Of a stretch of DNA of 64,000 nucleotides, positions 8,575 to 16,968 are shown in pieces. Position 1 is the first letter of the stretch, and each line of letters begins with the position of its first letter. Origin of the DNA: Nocardioides humilatus. Lineage in GTDB: Bacteria > Actinomycetota > Actinomycetes > Propionibacteriales > Nocardioidaceae. The translations under genes and the position numbers were made by a program. The notes under the pieces are model-generated. The model was not told the DNA's origin. It was given only the letters and a program-made list of their open reading frames with translations, and ran no database searches. Location: contig NZ_VUJV01000008.1 in NCBI RefSeq assembly GCF_008373755.1, forward strand, positions 178,279 to 242,278, read 5' to 3'.

Positions 8575-9033
8575 TCAGCCTTCCGCCGTGATCAGATCCT
8601 CGAGGTTGCGCATCGAGGTCTGGAATCCGTGCCGCATGCCCGGTCGCAGCAGCCTCTCGAGGATCACGCCCACAGGACCCAGACCGACGCTGTAGCGAGC
8701 CGTGTAGGTCATCTCGGTGCCACCGTCGCGGTTCGCCCGGAAGTCGAAAACGTTGACGAAGTTCTGCAGTGGGGCCAGGCCGACCCCCGTGTCCACGCGG
8801 GTGCGCTGCGGGTCGACCTCACGGACGGTCCACGTCGTGCGCATCGTGAGCGGACCCACGGACTTGTTGACCTCGGAGTACGTCCTGCCCACCGTCGCGG
8901 GTCCGTGGTCGTCGGTCACCTCCACCACGCCGTGCACCCAGTCGGCGTATCGGGCGGTGTTGCTCACGACCTCCCACACCCGGTCGATCGGCACCGCGAG
9001 GGTCGCGGTCTCGCTGACCTCGATCGTCGTCAT
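8575..9033 (-). CDS. SRPBCC (START-like) family protein, polyketide cyclase/CoxG type
   Basis: From ATG 9033 the 152-residue protein begins with a beta strand (TTIEVSETATLAVPIDRVW). It then shows the helix-grip pattern VVSNTARYADWVHGV, repeated amphipathic strands with WTVREVDPQRTRV, and a long C-terminal helix ending MRNLEDLI. This is the SRPBCC ligand-pocket fold. Such proteins bind hydrophobic ligands or catalyse cyclisation or hydration; nothing here fixes the ligand. In-frame codons upstream to 9168 would overlap the amine-oxidase gene and are rejected. Its place between an amine oxidase (2 bases upstream) and the ALDH-aldolase fusion (2 bases downstream) suggests it handles a pathway intermediate, which is inference. 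Confidence 0.78.
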   Translation of the reverse strand: MTTIEVSETATLAVPIDRVWEVVSNTARYADWVHGVVEVTDDHGPATVGRTYSEVNKSVGPLTMRTTWTVREVDPQRTRVDTGVGLAPLQNFVNVFDFRANRDGGTEMTYTARYSVGLGPVGVILERLLRPGMRHGFQTSMRNLEDLITAEG

Positions 9034-9035
9034 TC

Positions 9036-10406
9036 TCAGTCTCCCTGCTCGAGTACGGCGTTCGCGGCGTCCTTGCCGGATCGCACCGCACCATCCATGT
9101 AGCCGTTCCAGTAGTCGGAGTGCTCGGCGCCGGCCCAGTGCACCCGCCCGAACGGCCGGTCGCGCCACTCACCGAAGCCGGTCACCGTGCCCGGCGCGGC
9201 GACCGCTGTCGGCCCGCCCCGGGTGAACTCCTCTGTCGTCCAGTCCTGCTCGAAGTAGTCGGTGGGCCGCAGTGCGTTCCGGCCGGCAACCTCGGCGAAG
9301 CTACGGAGTACGGCGGCACGCCGCTCCCGCGGGGGTCGGTGCGCCCAGCGGCGCCACTGGGCCCCGCCGAGGAAGCCCATCAGCACCCCGGGACCACCGC
9401 TCGGCGGCGTGTTGTCGTGCATGGAGCACAGCGGCGATCCGGAGCGGAAGACGCCCTGACCGGAGAGGCCGTCCTGACGCCAGAAAGGCTCGTCGTAGAC
9501 CGCCTCGCACTTCATCAGCGTGCCGAAGGTGAGCCGCGAGAAGAGTGCGTCCTGTTGCGCCGGCAACAAGGGGTTCCAGGCGATCCGCGCGGCGAGCGCC
9601 GGAGGCACGGCGACGATCACGTGGCTCGCGGCCCAGGACCGGTCGTCGGTCCGTACCGTGAGGGAAGTCGCGTCCTGTTCGATCGCTCGGACCGCCGAGC
9701 CGAGTACGACGCGGTCGTCGAGCTGCTCTGCGGCCCGGATCGACACCAGCTGCGAGCCGCCGACGAAGCGGGACTCCTGGGCGCCACCCTCGTTTCCGAT
9801 GCCGCGCTCGATCGTGCCAGGGTTGTCCTCGTCGCCCATGCCGGCGATGTAGTGCAGGCTGAACAAGAGCGACGCGTCCTGTGCACCGCCTCCATAGGCC
9901 GAGCCGAGGAACACGTTGACGAGGTCAATACCACCCGTCGTCACAGTGTTCCGCCGAATCCAGCTCTCGAAGGTCATCGAGTCCCACTTGGCGGCATCCG
10001 GCGACTTCCACGGGGCATCCAGCCGAACCTGCGCTGCCAACTGGTTGATGCGGCGCATCGTGAGCGCCAGGTCAGGGAGTGCCAACAGGTCTGGCGGGAT
10101 CTCACCAGAAAAGCGCCGGGACCTGCCGGCGTGGACATAGACAGAGTCGCCAACAGTGTTGGCCGCGACGGTGTCGATGCCCAGGTCCCCGGCCAGCTTC
10201 AGGATGTGGTTCTGGGTCGGCCCGACGAACTGCCCTCCGGCTTCCACCACCTGACCATCCCCGAGGTCGTGGTTGAGGGTCCGACCACCGACGCGGTCCC
10301 GCGCCTCAACCACGACGACGCTGCGTCCTGCTGCCGTAAGTGTTCGCGCCGCAGTCAGCCCGGCCAGTCCGGCACCGACCACGACGACGTCGAGCTTGGC
10401 GGCCAT
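9036..10406 (-). CDS. Flavin-containing amine oxidase (MAO/putrescine-oxidase-like)
   Basis: The 456-residue protein opens with the FAD dinucleotide-binding motif VVVVGAGLAGLTAARTL followed by VEARDRVGGRT. It has the conserved GGQFVGPTQ region and ends with the flavin-contacting block GRVHWAGAEHSDYWNGYMDGAVRSG, all hallmarks of the flavin amine oxidase family. The position of the covalent-flavin Cys seen in animal MAO is not occupied by Cys, so FAD is probably non-covalent. The enzyme should oxidise a primary or secondary amine to an aldehyde, releasing ammonia and H2O2. In this operon the aldehyde could feed the downstream ALDH-aldolase protein. It sits two bases after the PfkB kinase stop and is translated from an ATG at 10406. 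Confidence 0.88.
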   Translation of the reverse strand: MAAKLDVVVVGAGLAGLTAARTLTAAGRSVVVVEARDRVGGRTLNHDLGDGQVVEAGGQFVGPTQNHILKLAGDLGIDTVAANTVGDSVYVHAGRSRRFSGEIPPDLLALPDLALTMRRINQLAAQVRLDAPWKSPDAAKWDSMTFESWIRRNTVTTGGIDLVNVFLGSAYGGGAQDASLLFSLHYIAGMGDEDNPGTIERGIGNEGGAQESRFVGGSQLVSIRAAEQLDDRVVLGSAVRAIEQDATSLTVRTDDRSWAASHVIVAVPPALAARIAWNPLLPAQQDALFSRLTFGTLMKCEAVYDEPFWRQDGLSGQGVFRSGSPLCSMHDNTPPSGGPGVLMGFLGGAQWRRWAHRPPRERRAAVLRSFAEVAGRNALRPTDYFEQDWTTEEFTRGGPTAVAAPGTVTGFGEWRDRPFGRVHWAGAEHSDYWNGYMDGAVRSGKDAANAVLEQGD

Positions 10407-10408
10407 CG

Positions 10409-11347
10409 TCAGCCCACCGGCGTGGGGTCCGAGGCCACGAACGCGAGCACGGAGTCGAGGTCGTAGTTGCCGGCGTCACTGCCGAGCCCGCCTGCGACCT
10501 GTGCCGCGGTGGCGCACCCGAAGGAGGCTGCGTCGCGTGCGTCATACCCGAGCGAGAGGGCTCGCAGGAACCCGGCAGAGAAGGCGTCACCGCATCCCGT
10601 GGTGTCGACCACGTCCACGGCGAACGCCGGCACTGCCTCAATGAGGTCCCCGGCTACTACGACTGCCCCGTCGGCACCGGCGGTGGCGACGACACACCCG
10701 GCACCACGTGCCAGCAGAGCCTGGCAGCCGGTAACCAGGTCATCGGTGCCGGTCCAGCCGAGCACCTGCTCATCGTTCGGGAGGAGGTAGTCGACGAAGG
10801 GCAGCACAGGCGCGAACAGCTCGAAGAAGCCCGGGTCCGCGGGTGCCAACGAGTCGACCGACGTCGTGACGCCGTGATCGCGTGCATACGACAGCACCTT
10901 GACCGCCATCTCCCCGAGGAACTCGGGGCCGCCCACGTGCAGGTGGGTTGCTGCTGCGATGGCGTCCCAGGGGACGTCCTCCAGTTCGTAGCTGCCGTTG
11001 GCACCGATCACGTGGAATGCGGGCCGAGACCCGTCGGGCCGGATCGGCAGCACGCTGCCCGAGGTCTGGACCCCGTCCCGCCGTACCAGCAGCGAGGTGT
11101 CCACCCCCTCCCGGGCCAGCAGCGCGAGCAGCAGGTCCCCCAGTGCGTCCGTCCCGACGGCTCCGGCGCTCTGTACGGCGGCGCCCAGCCTGGACAGCAC
11201 TACTGCGGTGCCGCCTGCCGGGCCGGCGGCGGTCATCTTGATCTGCTCGACCAGCTCACCGCTCTGCCCGGATGGGATCTGCTCGACCGGGCGGACCAGG
11301 GTGTCCAAGACGTGCGCACCAAGTGCGACGACACGCATCTCGCTCAT
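10409..11347 (-). CDS. PfkB-family carbohydrate/nucleoside kinase
   Basis: The start is the ATG at 11347, which overlaps the stop of the upstream MFS gene (ATGA), giving 312 residues; longer in-frame extensions lie inside the MFS gene. The ribokinase-like signature GPAGGTAVVLSRLGA is near the N-terminus. The C-terminal ATP/catalytic signature DTTGCGDAFSAGFLRALS contains the catalytic Asp (about residue 254). PfkB enzymes phosphorylate sugars, nucleosides or related polyols with ATP. The partner aldolase suggests that the product is a phosphorylated aldol substrate, which is inference. Translational coupling to the transporter implies that the imported compound is its substrate. Confidence 0.87.
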   Translation of the reverse strand: MSEMRVVALGAHVLDTLVRPVEQIPSGQSGELVEQIKMTAAGPAGGTAVVLSRLGAAVQSAGAVGTDALGDLLLALLAREGVDTSLLVRRDGVQTSGSVLPIRPDGSRPAFHVIGANGSYELEDVPWDAIAAATHLHVGGPEFLGEMAVKVLSYARDHGVTTSVDSLAPADPGFFELFAPVLPFVDYLLPNDEQVLGWTGTDDLVTGCQALLARGAGCVVATAGADGAVVVAGDLIEAVPAFAVDVVDTTGCGDAFSAGFLRALSLGYDARDAASFGCATAAQVAGGLGSDAGNYDLDSVLAFVASDPTPVG

Positions 11348-13281
11348 GACGCAGCTCCTGCCAACTTGGCGAGCTCCGCTGCGACGAGGGCCTCGTGCTC
11401 CTCTTCCAGCTCGCGCGCTCGGCGAGGGCTCCAGGCCCCGGCCATGATGAAGATCAGCGGGATGAAGAGGATCTCGCCGCCGACGGCGAACCAGAAGTAG
11501 TTCTGCCACTGGCCAGGAGCATCCTTGAGCGCCTCGTCGACCTTGGTGAGCAGAGCGATATCGTCGGCCGGCACGGCACCCAGGGCCGTCAGCTGGGCCG
11601 CCGCGGCTTGGACCGCCGGGCCGTTCTGCATGATGAGCCCGAGGTCAGCCGGCGGGATCTGGGCGAGCGCCTGGAGTCGCTGCATCGCCTCCTCCGGGGT
11701 GATCCCGAGTGCGGTGGTGACCTCGCCGACGGCCGCAGCACCGGCAGCTGGATCGGTCGGGTCGGCAAGCAGGGCGGAAGCGGTGTCCGGGCTGAGTGCC
11801 TGTCCGGCGGCAAGTGCGTCGCCCTGCGTCGTGCTCAGCTCGACCGCCTTCGCGACCACTGCGGGCTCCAACCCGGAGACCTGACTGAGGGCGGCCACCT
11901 GGGCAGCTTGGTCGTCGGGGTTCTCAGCGAGCGCATCCTGGACGGCCGGGTCGATCTTGGCCGCCGTGCCCAGCTCCGCTTCGTACCGTGCTGCGAGGGC
12001 TGCGGCCTGCTCGCCGTCGGTGACCAGCGTCGTCGCGCTCGTCACCATGGCGGGTCCCAGGAAGACTGCGACACCAGCGATCAGCCGGATCGTGAAGCCC
12101 CAGACGGACAGGCCCGTCGCCGTGAGTGCCGGGTTGTGCGACTCCACGGTCTCGGTGTAGCTGGCCATCCACGGCGCGAACACCAGCGCGATGCAGACCG
12201 CCATGGCCGACATCACGACGGCGAAGGTGGTGTAGCTCGTTGTCGGGTCCCCCGTCACGTCGATCATGACGATCGTGGAGATCACCGCGCCGACACCACC
12301 AACCAGCATGAAGGGCTTGCGCACACGAAGCTTGTCGGAGAGCAGCCCGACCACGATCAGAGAGCCGGCCTGGAACGCCCACATCCAGCTGGTCACCGAG
12401 TTGGCGCGGGACTCGGAGTAGCCGAATACGGTCTGGAACATCAGCGGGAAGAAGCTGACCGCGACGAAGTAGATGAACAGGAACAGGCTGATCGCGATCG
12501 CCGAGCCGAGGATGTCCAGCCGCATCAGCTGCTTGACCGGGTTCTTCACGGCTGCCTCGACGTCGATCCCCTTGGCCCGGGCCTCGATCAGGGCGCGGTC
12601 CTTGTCACTGACGATGATCTGGTCACGGAGTTCGGGCGACAGCTCGCGCAGGCCTAAGAGGGCGACGACGAAAACGGCCAGTCCAGCCACGCCCGCGATG
12701 ACGTACTGGTCCTGCCAGTTGGCGAGGTGGTCTGAGGTGTTGCTCACCACCGCGGTGGCGATCAAGGAGCCGAGCACCGGTCCCAAGGTCCAGAAGCCCA
12801 TGGCGGAGGCCCGACCGAGCTGCGGACTGAAGTCACGTACTAGTGCGGGTGTAGCCACCAACACGACGCCTTCAAGCGCGCCGAGGACGGTGTACCAGAC
12901 CGCCACGCTCATGGTCGTGTGTGCGTTGCTGATGCCGAACACGCAGACCAGCGCACACCCGAGGACCCCCCACACGATTACGTTGGCCCGGCCGTACTTG
13001 TCGGTGATCCCGGCCGCCAGGGACGTGATCGCGCTGGCGACGACCGAGACGACGTTGATGCCCACGAAGAAGAGGAATGACATGCCAGTCTCGCGAAGGA
13101 CCGCCGTGCTCACACTGCTGATGACGTAGTACTGGTAGTAGAACAGCACCGTCGTGAGCACCACGATCGACAGGCTCACCACCCGCGGGCCAAAGGTCGG
13201 GTAGTGGTCGAGCTCGCGCCGCAACAGGCGGCGCGGCCAGGGCACGGCTGGGTTGGCGATAGGTACATCGAGTTTCGTCAT
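11344..13281 (-). CDS. MFS transporter with large extracytoplasmic insertion
   Basis: From the ATG at 13281 (GGGAAG upstream) the protein has 645 residues, about 200 more than a usual MFS carrier. It has hydrophobic helices typical of the superfamily and the loop motif ITDKYGRANV between TM2 and TM3. Unusual: between the penultimate helix (IRLIAGVAVFLGPAMV) and the last helix (FWFAVGGEILFIPLIFIMAG) lies a hydrophilic segment of about 175 residues (~420-593), rich in Ala, Asp, Gln and short helices. Because the C-terminal tail after the last helix is Arg-rich and likely cytoplasmic, the insert should face outside. The N-terminal cytoplasmic tail is long. It is the first gene of a five-gene operon, so it probably imports the pathway substrate. 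Codons upstream of 13281 belong to a spurious extension. Confidence 0.87.
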   Translation of the reverse strand: MTKLDVPIANPAVPWPRRLLRRELDHYPTFGPRVVSLSIVVLTTVLFYYQYYVISSVSTAVLRETGMSFLFFVGINVVSVVASAITSLAAGITDKYGRANVIVWGVLGCALVCVFGISNAHTTMSVAVWYTVLGALEGVVLVATPALVRDFSPQLGRASAMGFWTLGPVLGSLIATAVVSNTSDHLANWQDQYVIAGVAGLAVFVVALLGLRELSPELRDQIIVSDKDRALIEARAKGIDVEAAVKNPVKQLMRLDILGSAIAISLFLFIYFVAVSFFPLMFQTVFGYSESRANSVTSWMWAFQAGSLIVVGLLSDKLRVRKPFMLVGGVGAVISTIVMIDVTGDPTTSYTTFAVVMSAMAVCIALVFAPWMASYTETVESHNPALTATGLSVWGFTIRLIAGVAVFLGPAMVTSATTLVTDGEQAAALAARYEAELGTAAKIDPAVQDALAENPDDQAAQVAALSQVSGLEPAVVAKAVELSTTQGDALAAGQALSPDTASALLADPTDPAAGAAAVGEVTTALGITPEEAMQRLQALAQIPPADLGLIMQNGPAVQAAAAQLTALGAVPADDIALLTKVDEALKDAPGQWQNYFWFAVGGEILFIPLIFIMAGAWSPRRARELEEEHEALVAAELAKLAGAAS

Positions 13282-13321
13282 GAGGCTTCCCTGTGGCGTT
13301 GAAGGGTTTGGTGAGTCCCGT

Positions 13322-13357
13322 CCGGACGATCGAGTCCCCAGTGACTCGACCGTCCGG
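13322..13357 (-). terminator. Stem-loop terminator after the second SGNH hydrolase gene
   Basis: CCGGACGATCGAGTC (13322-13336) and GACTCGACCGTCCGG (13343-13357) form a 15-pair stem with a 6-base loop. The single mismatch becomes a G-U pair in minus-strand RNA. It starts just past the stop of the minus-strand gene ending at 13368 and separates it from the MFS operon. Confidence 0.6.
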
Positions 13358-13367
13358 TGCGGGCGGT

Positions 13368-14312
13368 TCAGTTCCGCGAGATAGAGCGGGTCACGATGCG
13401 TGCCTGGGCGTCCGCTCCTCGCTGGTTCGGATGAAACGGGATGGCGAGGAGCAAGGGGTTGTCCAGCGCCAAGGGGATCAGCCCCTCGGCGTACTTGGTC
13501 CCGGACGGCTGGCACAAGTCGTGGCCGAGCGTCGGGGTGTAGGTATTGATGAGTCGGGTGTGCTTGTCCGCCTTCGCGACCCGCTCCAGCATCGCGTTCA
13601 GGAGGAGGAAGGTGCGTTGCAGGTAGGCCATGTCGGCATCAGTGATGGGCACGATCGGCCAGCAGCCCTTGCCCGACGTGGGCAGACCGTTGAGGTAGTT
13701 GACCAGGAAGATGTCCGCTCGAGGTGACCTGCGATGGATCTGCCTGAGTCGCATGCGCAGCTTCGGCTCGGTCACCTTGATGGCCTCACGGAAGCGGTCC
13801 TTGTCCCCTGTGCTGAAGGCATTGCTGCACGGTGCTCCGAGCGGTGCCGGCAGCCCGAGCAGGTCGGCCGGCAGGAGGTTCAGGCAGCCAAGGACCGCGT
13901 CGGCCAGCCCGATGTCGTTCCCGCCGATCCCGACGGTGACCAGGTCTGTGGTCTTGCGCAGCATGTCGAACTGAGGCGGGTTGACTCCCCCGAGAGGGAG
14001 GCTCTGGGCCTCCACGAAGTGCTCGCTCGTGGCGCTGCCGCAGGTCGCGTCGCGAAACACCGGGACCTTCAGGCGCGCCGCGACCTGGTGCGGGTAGTTG
14101 GTCGGTGACTGGGCGCAGTCGATCGGAACGAACTCAGAGGTGGGCAGTGACGTGAACACGTCGGCGCTCCAGGAGTCACCGAGGGCGACGTACTCGTGGT
14201 ATCGGGGTCCAGCAGAGTGAGATCGCCCCTGTGCTCCTGCCTCGCCGGGCAGGGCGAGGCTGAGCAGCGCGCCGACGAGCACTGCGGTCACGGTTCCACG
14301 GGTGTTGGGCAC
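13368..14312 (-). CDS. Secreted SGNH-hydrolase family lipase/esterase
   Basis: The 314-residue protein starts at a GTG (14312) with a signal peptide (VTAVLVGALLSLALPGEAGA). The SGNH blocks are YVALGDSWSAD (nucleophile Ser), the CAQSPTNYPHQVA region typical of Streptomyces-type lipases, VTVGIGGNDIG (block III) and a C-terminal PFHPNQRGAD with the catalytic His. Six or more Cys residues suggest disulphides. It is a relative of the lipase at 4556-5830 but lacks the F5/8 domain. It is likely exported and cleaves carboxylic esters or lipids. A stem-loop directly after its stop isolates it from the MFS operon. No clear ribosome site is seen; a GTG start is supported by the signal peptide. Confidence 0.87.
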   Translation of the reverse strand: MPNTRGTVTAVLVGALLSLALPGEAGAQGRSHSAGPRYHEYVALGDSWSADVFTSLPTSEFVPIDCAQSPTNYPHQVAARLKVPVFRDATCGSATSEHFVEAQSLPLGGVNPPQFDMLRKTTDLVTVGIGGNDIGLADAVLGCLNLLPADLLGLPAPLGAPCSNAFSTGDKDRFREAIKVTEPKLRMRLRQIHRRSPRADIFLVNYLNGLPTSGKGCWPIVPITDADMAYLQRTFLLLNAMLERVAKADKHTRLINTYTPTLGHDLCQPSGTKYAEGLIPLALDNPLLLAIPFHPNQRGADAQARIVTRSISRN

Positions 14313-14866
14313 GCACCAAGAGTCGCCGTCGGACTCGGTTCTTGTGAAACACCAGCTCTGCGCCGATCTACAACCGGGGCGTGTGAATGCCTAGACCCTG
14401 GGCGTTCCACGCACCCTCCAGCAAGTGCGGGCGTGGTGGCCCGGCAACAGCTGGCGCGTCAGCCCGAGGAACCAGACCCGAGGAACCCGTGATGGTGACC
14501 AGTGGTCGCGGGTACCTCGCCAGCCAGTCCCGGTCCATCGTGCTATCGCAGCCCCGGATCCAAGGGTTTGGTGGATCCTCCCGGCCCGCGACCGATAGCG
14601 CTGCCCTCGGTGCGACCTCGAAGAAGTCGTGCCCTGAAGCGGCGCACGAGCCCCTTGGGATTTGAACCAGAATCCTCTGGGCGCCTTCGTGGACGTCGCG
14701 AGGACTACCGACAAGTCTCGGAAGCTACCGATTCGCTCGGTGTTGTGAGGGATTCGCCCTCGCTTCCAGACCTCAGGTTACCCGACTGGTGCCGACAAGA
14801 TCCGGTCGTTTCTGGAGCATTGATGGCCACAGATCGAATCTCGCTGCCTCGGAACAATGCGATCGG
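14313..14866. other. 554-base gap at the left edge of the genomic island
   Basis: No frame on either strand carries a recognisable motif. Near 14652-14680 the minus strand contains GGTTCAAATCCC, the T-loop consensus of a tRNA, but the flanking arms do not pair as a T stem or acceptor stem. It is at best a decayed tRNA end. Base composition changes from the strongly G+C-biased left side to the milder composition of the island genes starting at 14867. This gap therefore probably contains the island's left junction, though I cannot place it. Confidence 0.4.
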
Positions 14867-15496
14867 TCACCCATGGTTGTCGGCCGAGTGGCGCGGCCTC
14901 GGCGGCAGAAGGCCACGGTCCTCCTGAATGAGGGCTCGGCCCAACTCATCCAGCGCCGCGAGAACCGTCGACGCGTGCACAACCACGCTGCTCCTGAGCA
15001 CCGAATGTCCCGCGCGCTTGTTCGCGATCGCAGCCAAGTGCCACTGCGCCTGCCAGTGGTCTCCGTTGGTCAGGTCGTGGTGTGCCGCGACCCTGTCGCG
15101 AATCACGCCGAGGTCATGCATGAACACAACATCACTCTTCATTGGCTTCAGGGCCTCCTTGAAGTCCCTGCCCGCGTCGCGGTGATCCGATCCGACCCGA
15201 CGAGGGAGCTCGTCAACGGCCGTCTGGATTGCCAGCACGAGGTACTTCTCCCAGACCTCCCGATCCTCTGGTTCTGCCAGGGCCTTGAAGAGCAGGAGCT
15301 TCATCTCGTAATCCGTTGAGACGACCGTCGCCAGCAACTCCATCGCCCTGCGCTTCTTTGGTTCGGTCTCCGTCGTCGACAGCTTGGACAGGTGCACCAA
15401 GATCTCTGCGTAGTCGACACGGATGCGATCCAGGTCCACGCGAAGCTGGTCGATCCGACGTGCGATCTCCGAGGCCACCGCTTCGTCGGTGCTCAT
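14867..15496 (-). CDS. Helical hypothetical protein with HEPN-like RX4-6H motif, last gene of kinase/phosphatase island operon
   Basis: The ATG at 15496 overlaps the PP2C stop (ATGA), giving 209 residues; the longer frame to 15919 lies inside the PP2C gene and is rejected. I recognise no named family. The predicted content is nearly all helical: a charged amphipathic N-terminus (IARRIDQLRVDLDRIRVDYA), then two or three more helices. Residues 131-141 read VIRDRVAAHHD, which matches the RX4-6H pattern of HEPN ribonucleases, followed by NGDHWQAQW. In HEPN proteins of abortive-infection type (AbiU2-like) a similar R..AH.D stretch forms the RNase site; here this is inference from a short motif. 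The C-terminal ~20 residues are polar and probably disordered. Translational coupling to the phosphatase suggests it is an effector or substrate of the system. Confidence 0.65.
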   Translation of the reverse strand: MSTDEAVASEIARRIDQLRVDLDRIRVDYAEILVHLSKLSTTETEPKKRRAMELLATVVSTDYEMKLLLFKALAEPEDREVWEKYLVLAIQTAVDELPRRVGSDHRDAGRDFKEALKPMKSDVVFMHDLGVIRDRVAAHHDLTNGDHWQAQWHLAAIANKRAGHSVLRSSVVVHASTVLAALDELGRALIQEDRGLLPPRPRHSADNHG

Positions 15497-16248
15497 GACG
15501 TCTCCAAGCGTCCCAGGATTCCGATCGAGCAATCGTCCTTCGTGGCGTTGCGGATCCGGATGTCGACCAGCTTTCGCAACCGCTTCCTGTACTCGGAGTT
15601 CTTGCCCTGCTGCGCGGGGGCGGTTCCCACCGCAGTAATCAGTTTTGAACAGGCGGCCGCCAACTCGCCGGTGCGCGGGCTGAACAAGCTCTCGGCCGTA
15701 CCGTCGCTCATGAGCACGAATCCCGCTACGCCGGCCAGGGAACCACGGAAGAGTCGCATGGACTTCAGTGCCCCACTGGACGTAACGAACGTCGTCTGGT
15801 TGGCGAACTCGCTGTTGTCGGGGGCCGAGATCACCGCAAGGTTCCCATCCTTCAGGTAGCCCACAACGCCGTCGCCAACGTGTGCGCCGAGGAACCTGTC
15901 CCCCGAAGTCGCGACGCAAGCGAAGGTAGCCGCAAGGTCGACCACTTCGCAGCCGTGGCGCTCGGCAACCCGCTGAAGCTTGTCGAGAAGACGCGAGAGG
16001 AGGTCGACCTTGACCTGTCCGCCGTCAGGGCTAGCCGCGAACTCGTGGAACCGTTCCACGAGTAGCCGGCACCCCTCGTCCACGACTGCCTGGGCACCGA
16101 ACTCGGAGTGCGATGCAGATCCAGCGCCATCGGCGAGGCAGAGCGCCTGCACTCCATCGCGGGAGACGTACTTGGTCCGATCCTGGACCGGCGTGCCATC
16201 CCGCAGGTGCCCATGGCCCCTGACCTGATAGTGGAACTCCTTGAACAC
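15493..16248 (-). CDS. PP2C-family Ser/Thr protein phosphatase (TerY-P triad phosphatase)
   Basis: The 251-residue protein shows the PP2C metal-site motifs in order: LADGAGSASHSEFGA (Asp40), ATFACV, GAHVGDGVVGYL (Asp126), VLMSDGTAESL (Asp182) and KDDCSIGIL at the end (Asp238/239). It should remove phosphate from Ser/Thr with Mn2+/Mg2+. Next to it are a VWA protein (stop directly adjacent) and a Ser/Thr kinase in the same operon. This is the kinase-phosphatase-VWA set known as the TerY-P triad. Its likely substrate is the kinase itself or the proteins the kinase modifies. The ATG at 16248 begins right after the VWA stop, which implies translational coupling. No transmembrane or extra domain is present. 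Confidence 0.88.
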   Translation of the reverse strand: MFKEFHYQVRGHGHLRDGTPVQDRTKYVSRDGVQALCLADGAGSASHSEFGAQAVVDEGCRLLVERFHEFAASPDGGQVKVDLLSRLLDKLQRVAERHGCEVVDLAATFACVATSGDRFLGAHVGDGVVGYLKDGNLAVISAPDNSEFANQTTFVTSSGALKSMRLFRGSLAGVAGFVLMSDGTAESLFSPRTGELAAACSKLITAVGTAPAQQGKNSEYRKRLRKLVDIRIRNATKDDCSIGILGRLETS

Positions 16249-16923
16249 CTAGAGCTCCGCCCACCCTGCAAGGCCTTCGAGGTCGAGCTTCACGGTGTCA
16301 CCGGGAGTCGAGCGCGAAACGCGCGAGACCGACTTCGACAGCCACTCGAAGAACTCCTTGAACTTGAGCCCGTCGAGGCGGAGCGGAGGACGGTTGGGGC
16401 TGAATCGGGCCAGGGTCTTCATGTCGGCGCCGCTTCCGATGCCGATAGGGAACACGGTGAGCTTCTTGGCCTCGACCATCTCCACGACGCGCTTGACGGC
16501 GAGGTCGATGTTGTCGGTCGGGCCGCCGTCGGTCATGAGGACCAGCCACGGCTGGTAGTAGAGGACGCCACTGCCCGAGTAGGTCGCCTTCCGGCTTTCC
16601 AACGTGTCCAAGGCGAGGTTCACGCCGGCGCCCATTGCCGTGCTCCCGTTGGCGGTGAGCGAGGAGATGCGCTGCAGACGCTCGATGCTGGCGAAGTCGT
16701 GGATCAGTCCAGCTGAGGAGTTGAACTCCACGAGGTTGATCTCGGCCGAGTCATGGGCGTCGTCGTCCTCGTCGATGGCGTCGTAGAAGAGGTTGACGCC
16801 TCGGATGAGTTCTTCGATCGGCGAACCGCTCATCGAAGTGCTGGTGTCGAGACAGAGGGACACGGGGACGCGCGGGGTGGGGTTGTCGACGAGATCGTCG
16901 GCCCCGATGTTGAGTGTTGCCAT
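16249..16923 (-). CDS. VWA-domain protein, TerY-like
   Basis: 224 residues, almost entirely one von Willebrand factor A domain. The MIDAS motif is CLDTSTSMSG (Asp26, Ser28, Ser30), with the MIDAS Thr in NGSTAMGAG and Asp in LMTDGGPTD. This matches the TerY branch (VPVSLCLDTSTSMSG..., YQPWLVLMTDGGPTD, FPIGIG). In TerY-P triads the VWA protein is thought to act as a metal-dependent scaffold for the kinase and the phosphatase. The start ATG at 16923 has AAGGA eight bases upstream; the 45-base gap to the kinase is the only sizeable gap in the operon. Its base use is less G+C-biased than the core genes in this window. Confidence 0.88.
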   Translation of the reverse strand: MATLNIGADDLVDNPTPRVPVSLCLDTSTSMSGSPIEELIRGVNLFYDAIDEDDDAHDSAEINLVEFNSSAGLIHDFASIERLQRISSLTANGSTAMGAGVNLALDTLESRKATYSGSGVLYYQPWLVLMTDGGPTDNIDLAVKRVVEMVEAKKLTVFPIGIGSGADMKTLARFSPNRPPLRLDGLKFKEFFEWLSKSVSRVSRSTPGDTVKLDLEGLAGWAEL

Positions 16924-16968
16924 TGCTGGTTCCTTTCTAGGGTTGATCTGGTGGGACGGAATGTCCGC

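Noticed and set aside
14652-14680. GGTTCAAATCCC on the minus strand, suggesting a tRNA or att site at the island's left end
   Set aside because: The flanking bases do not pair as a T stem and no acceptor or anticodon arm exists; it may be chance or a heavily decayed relic.
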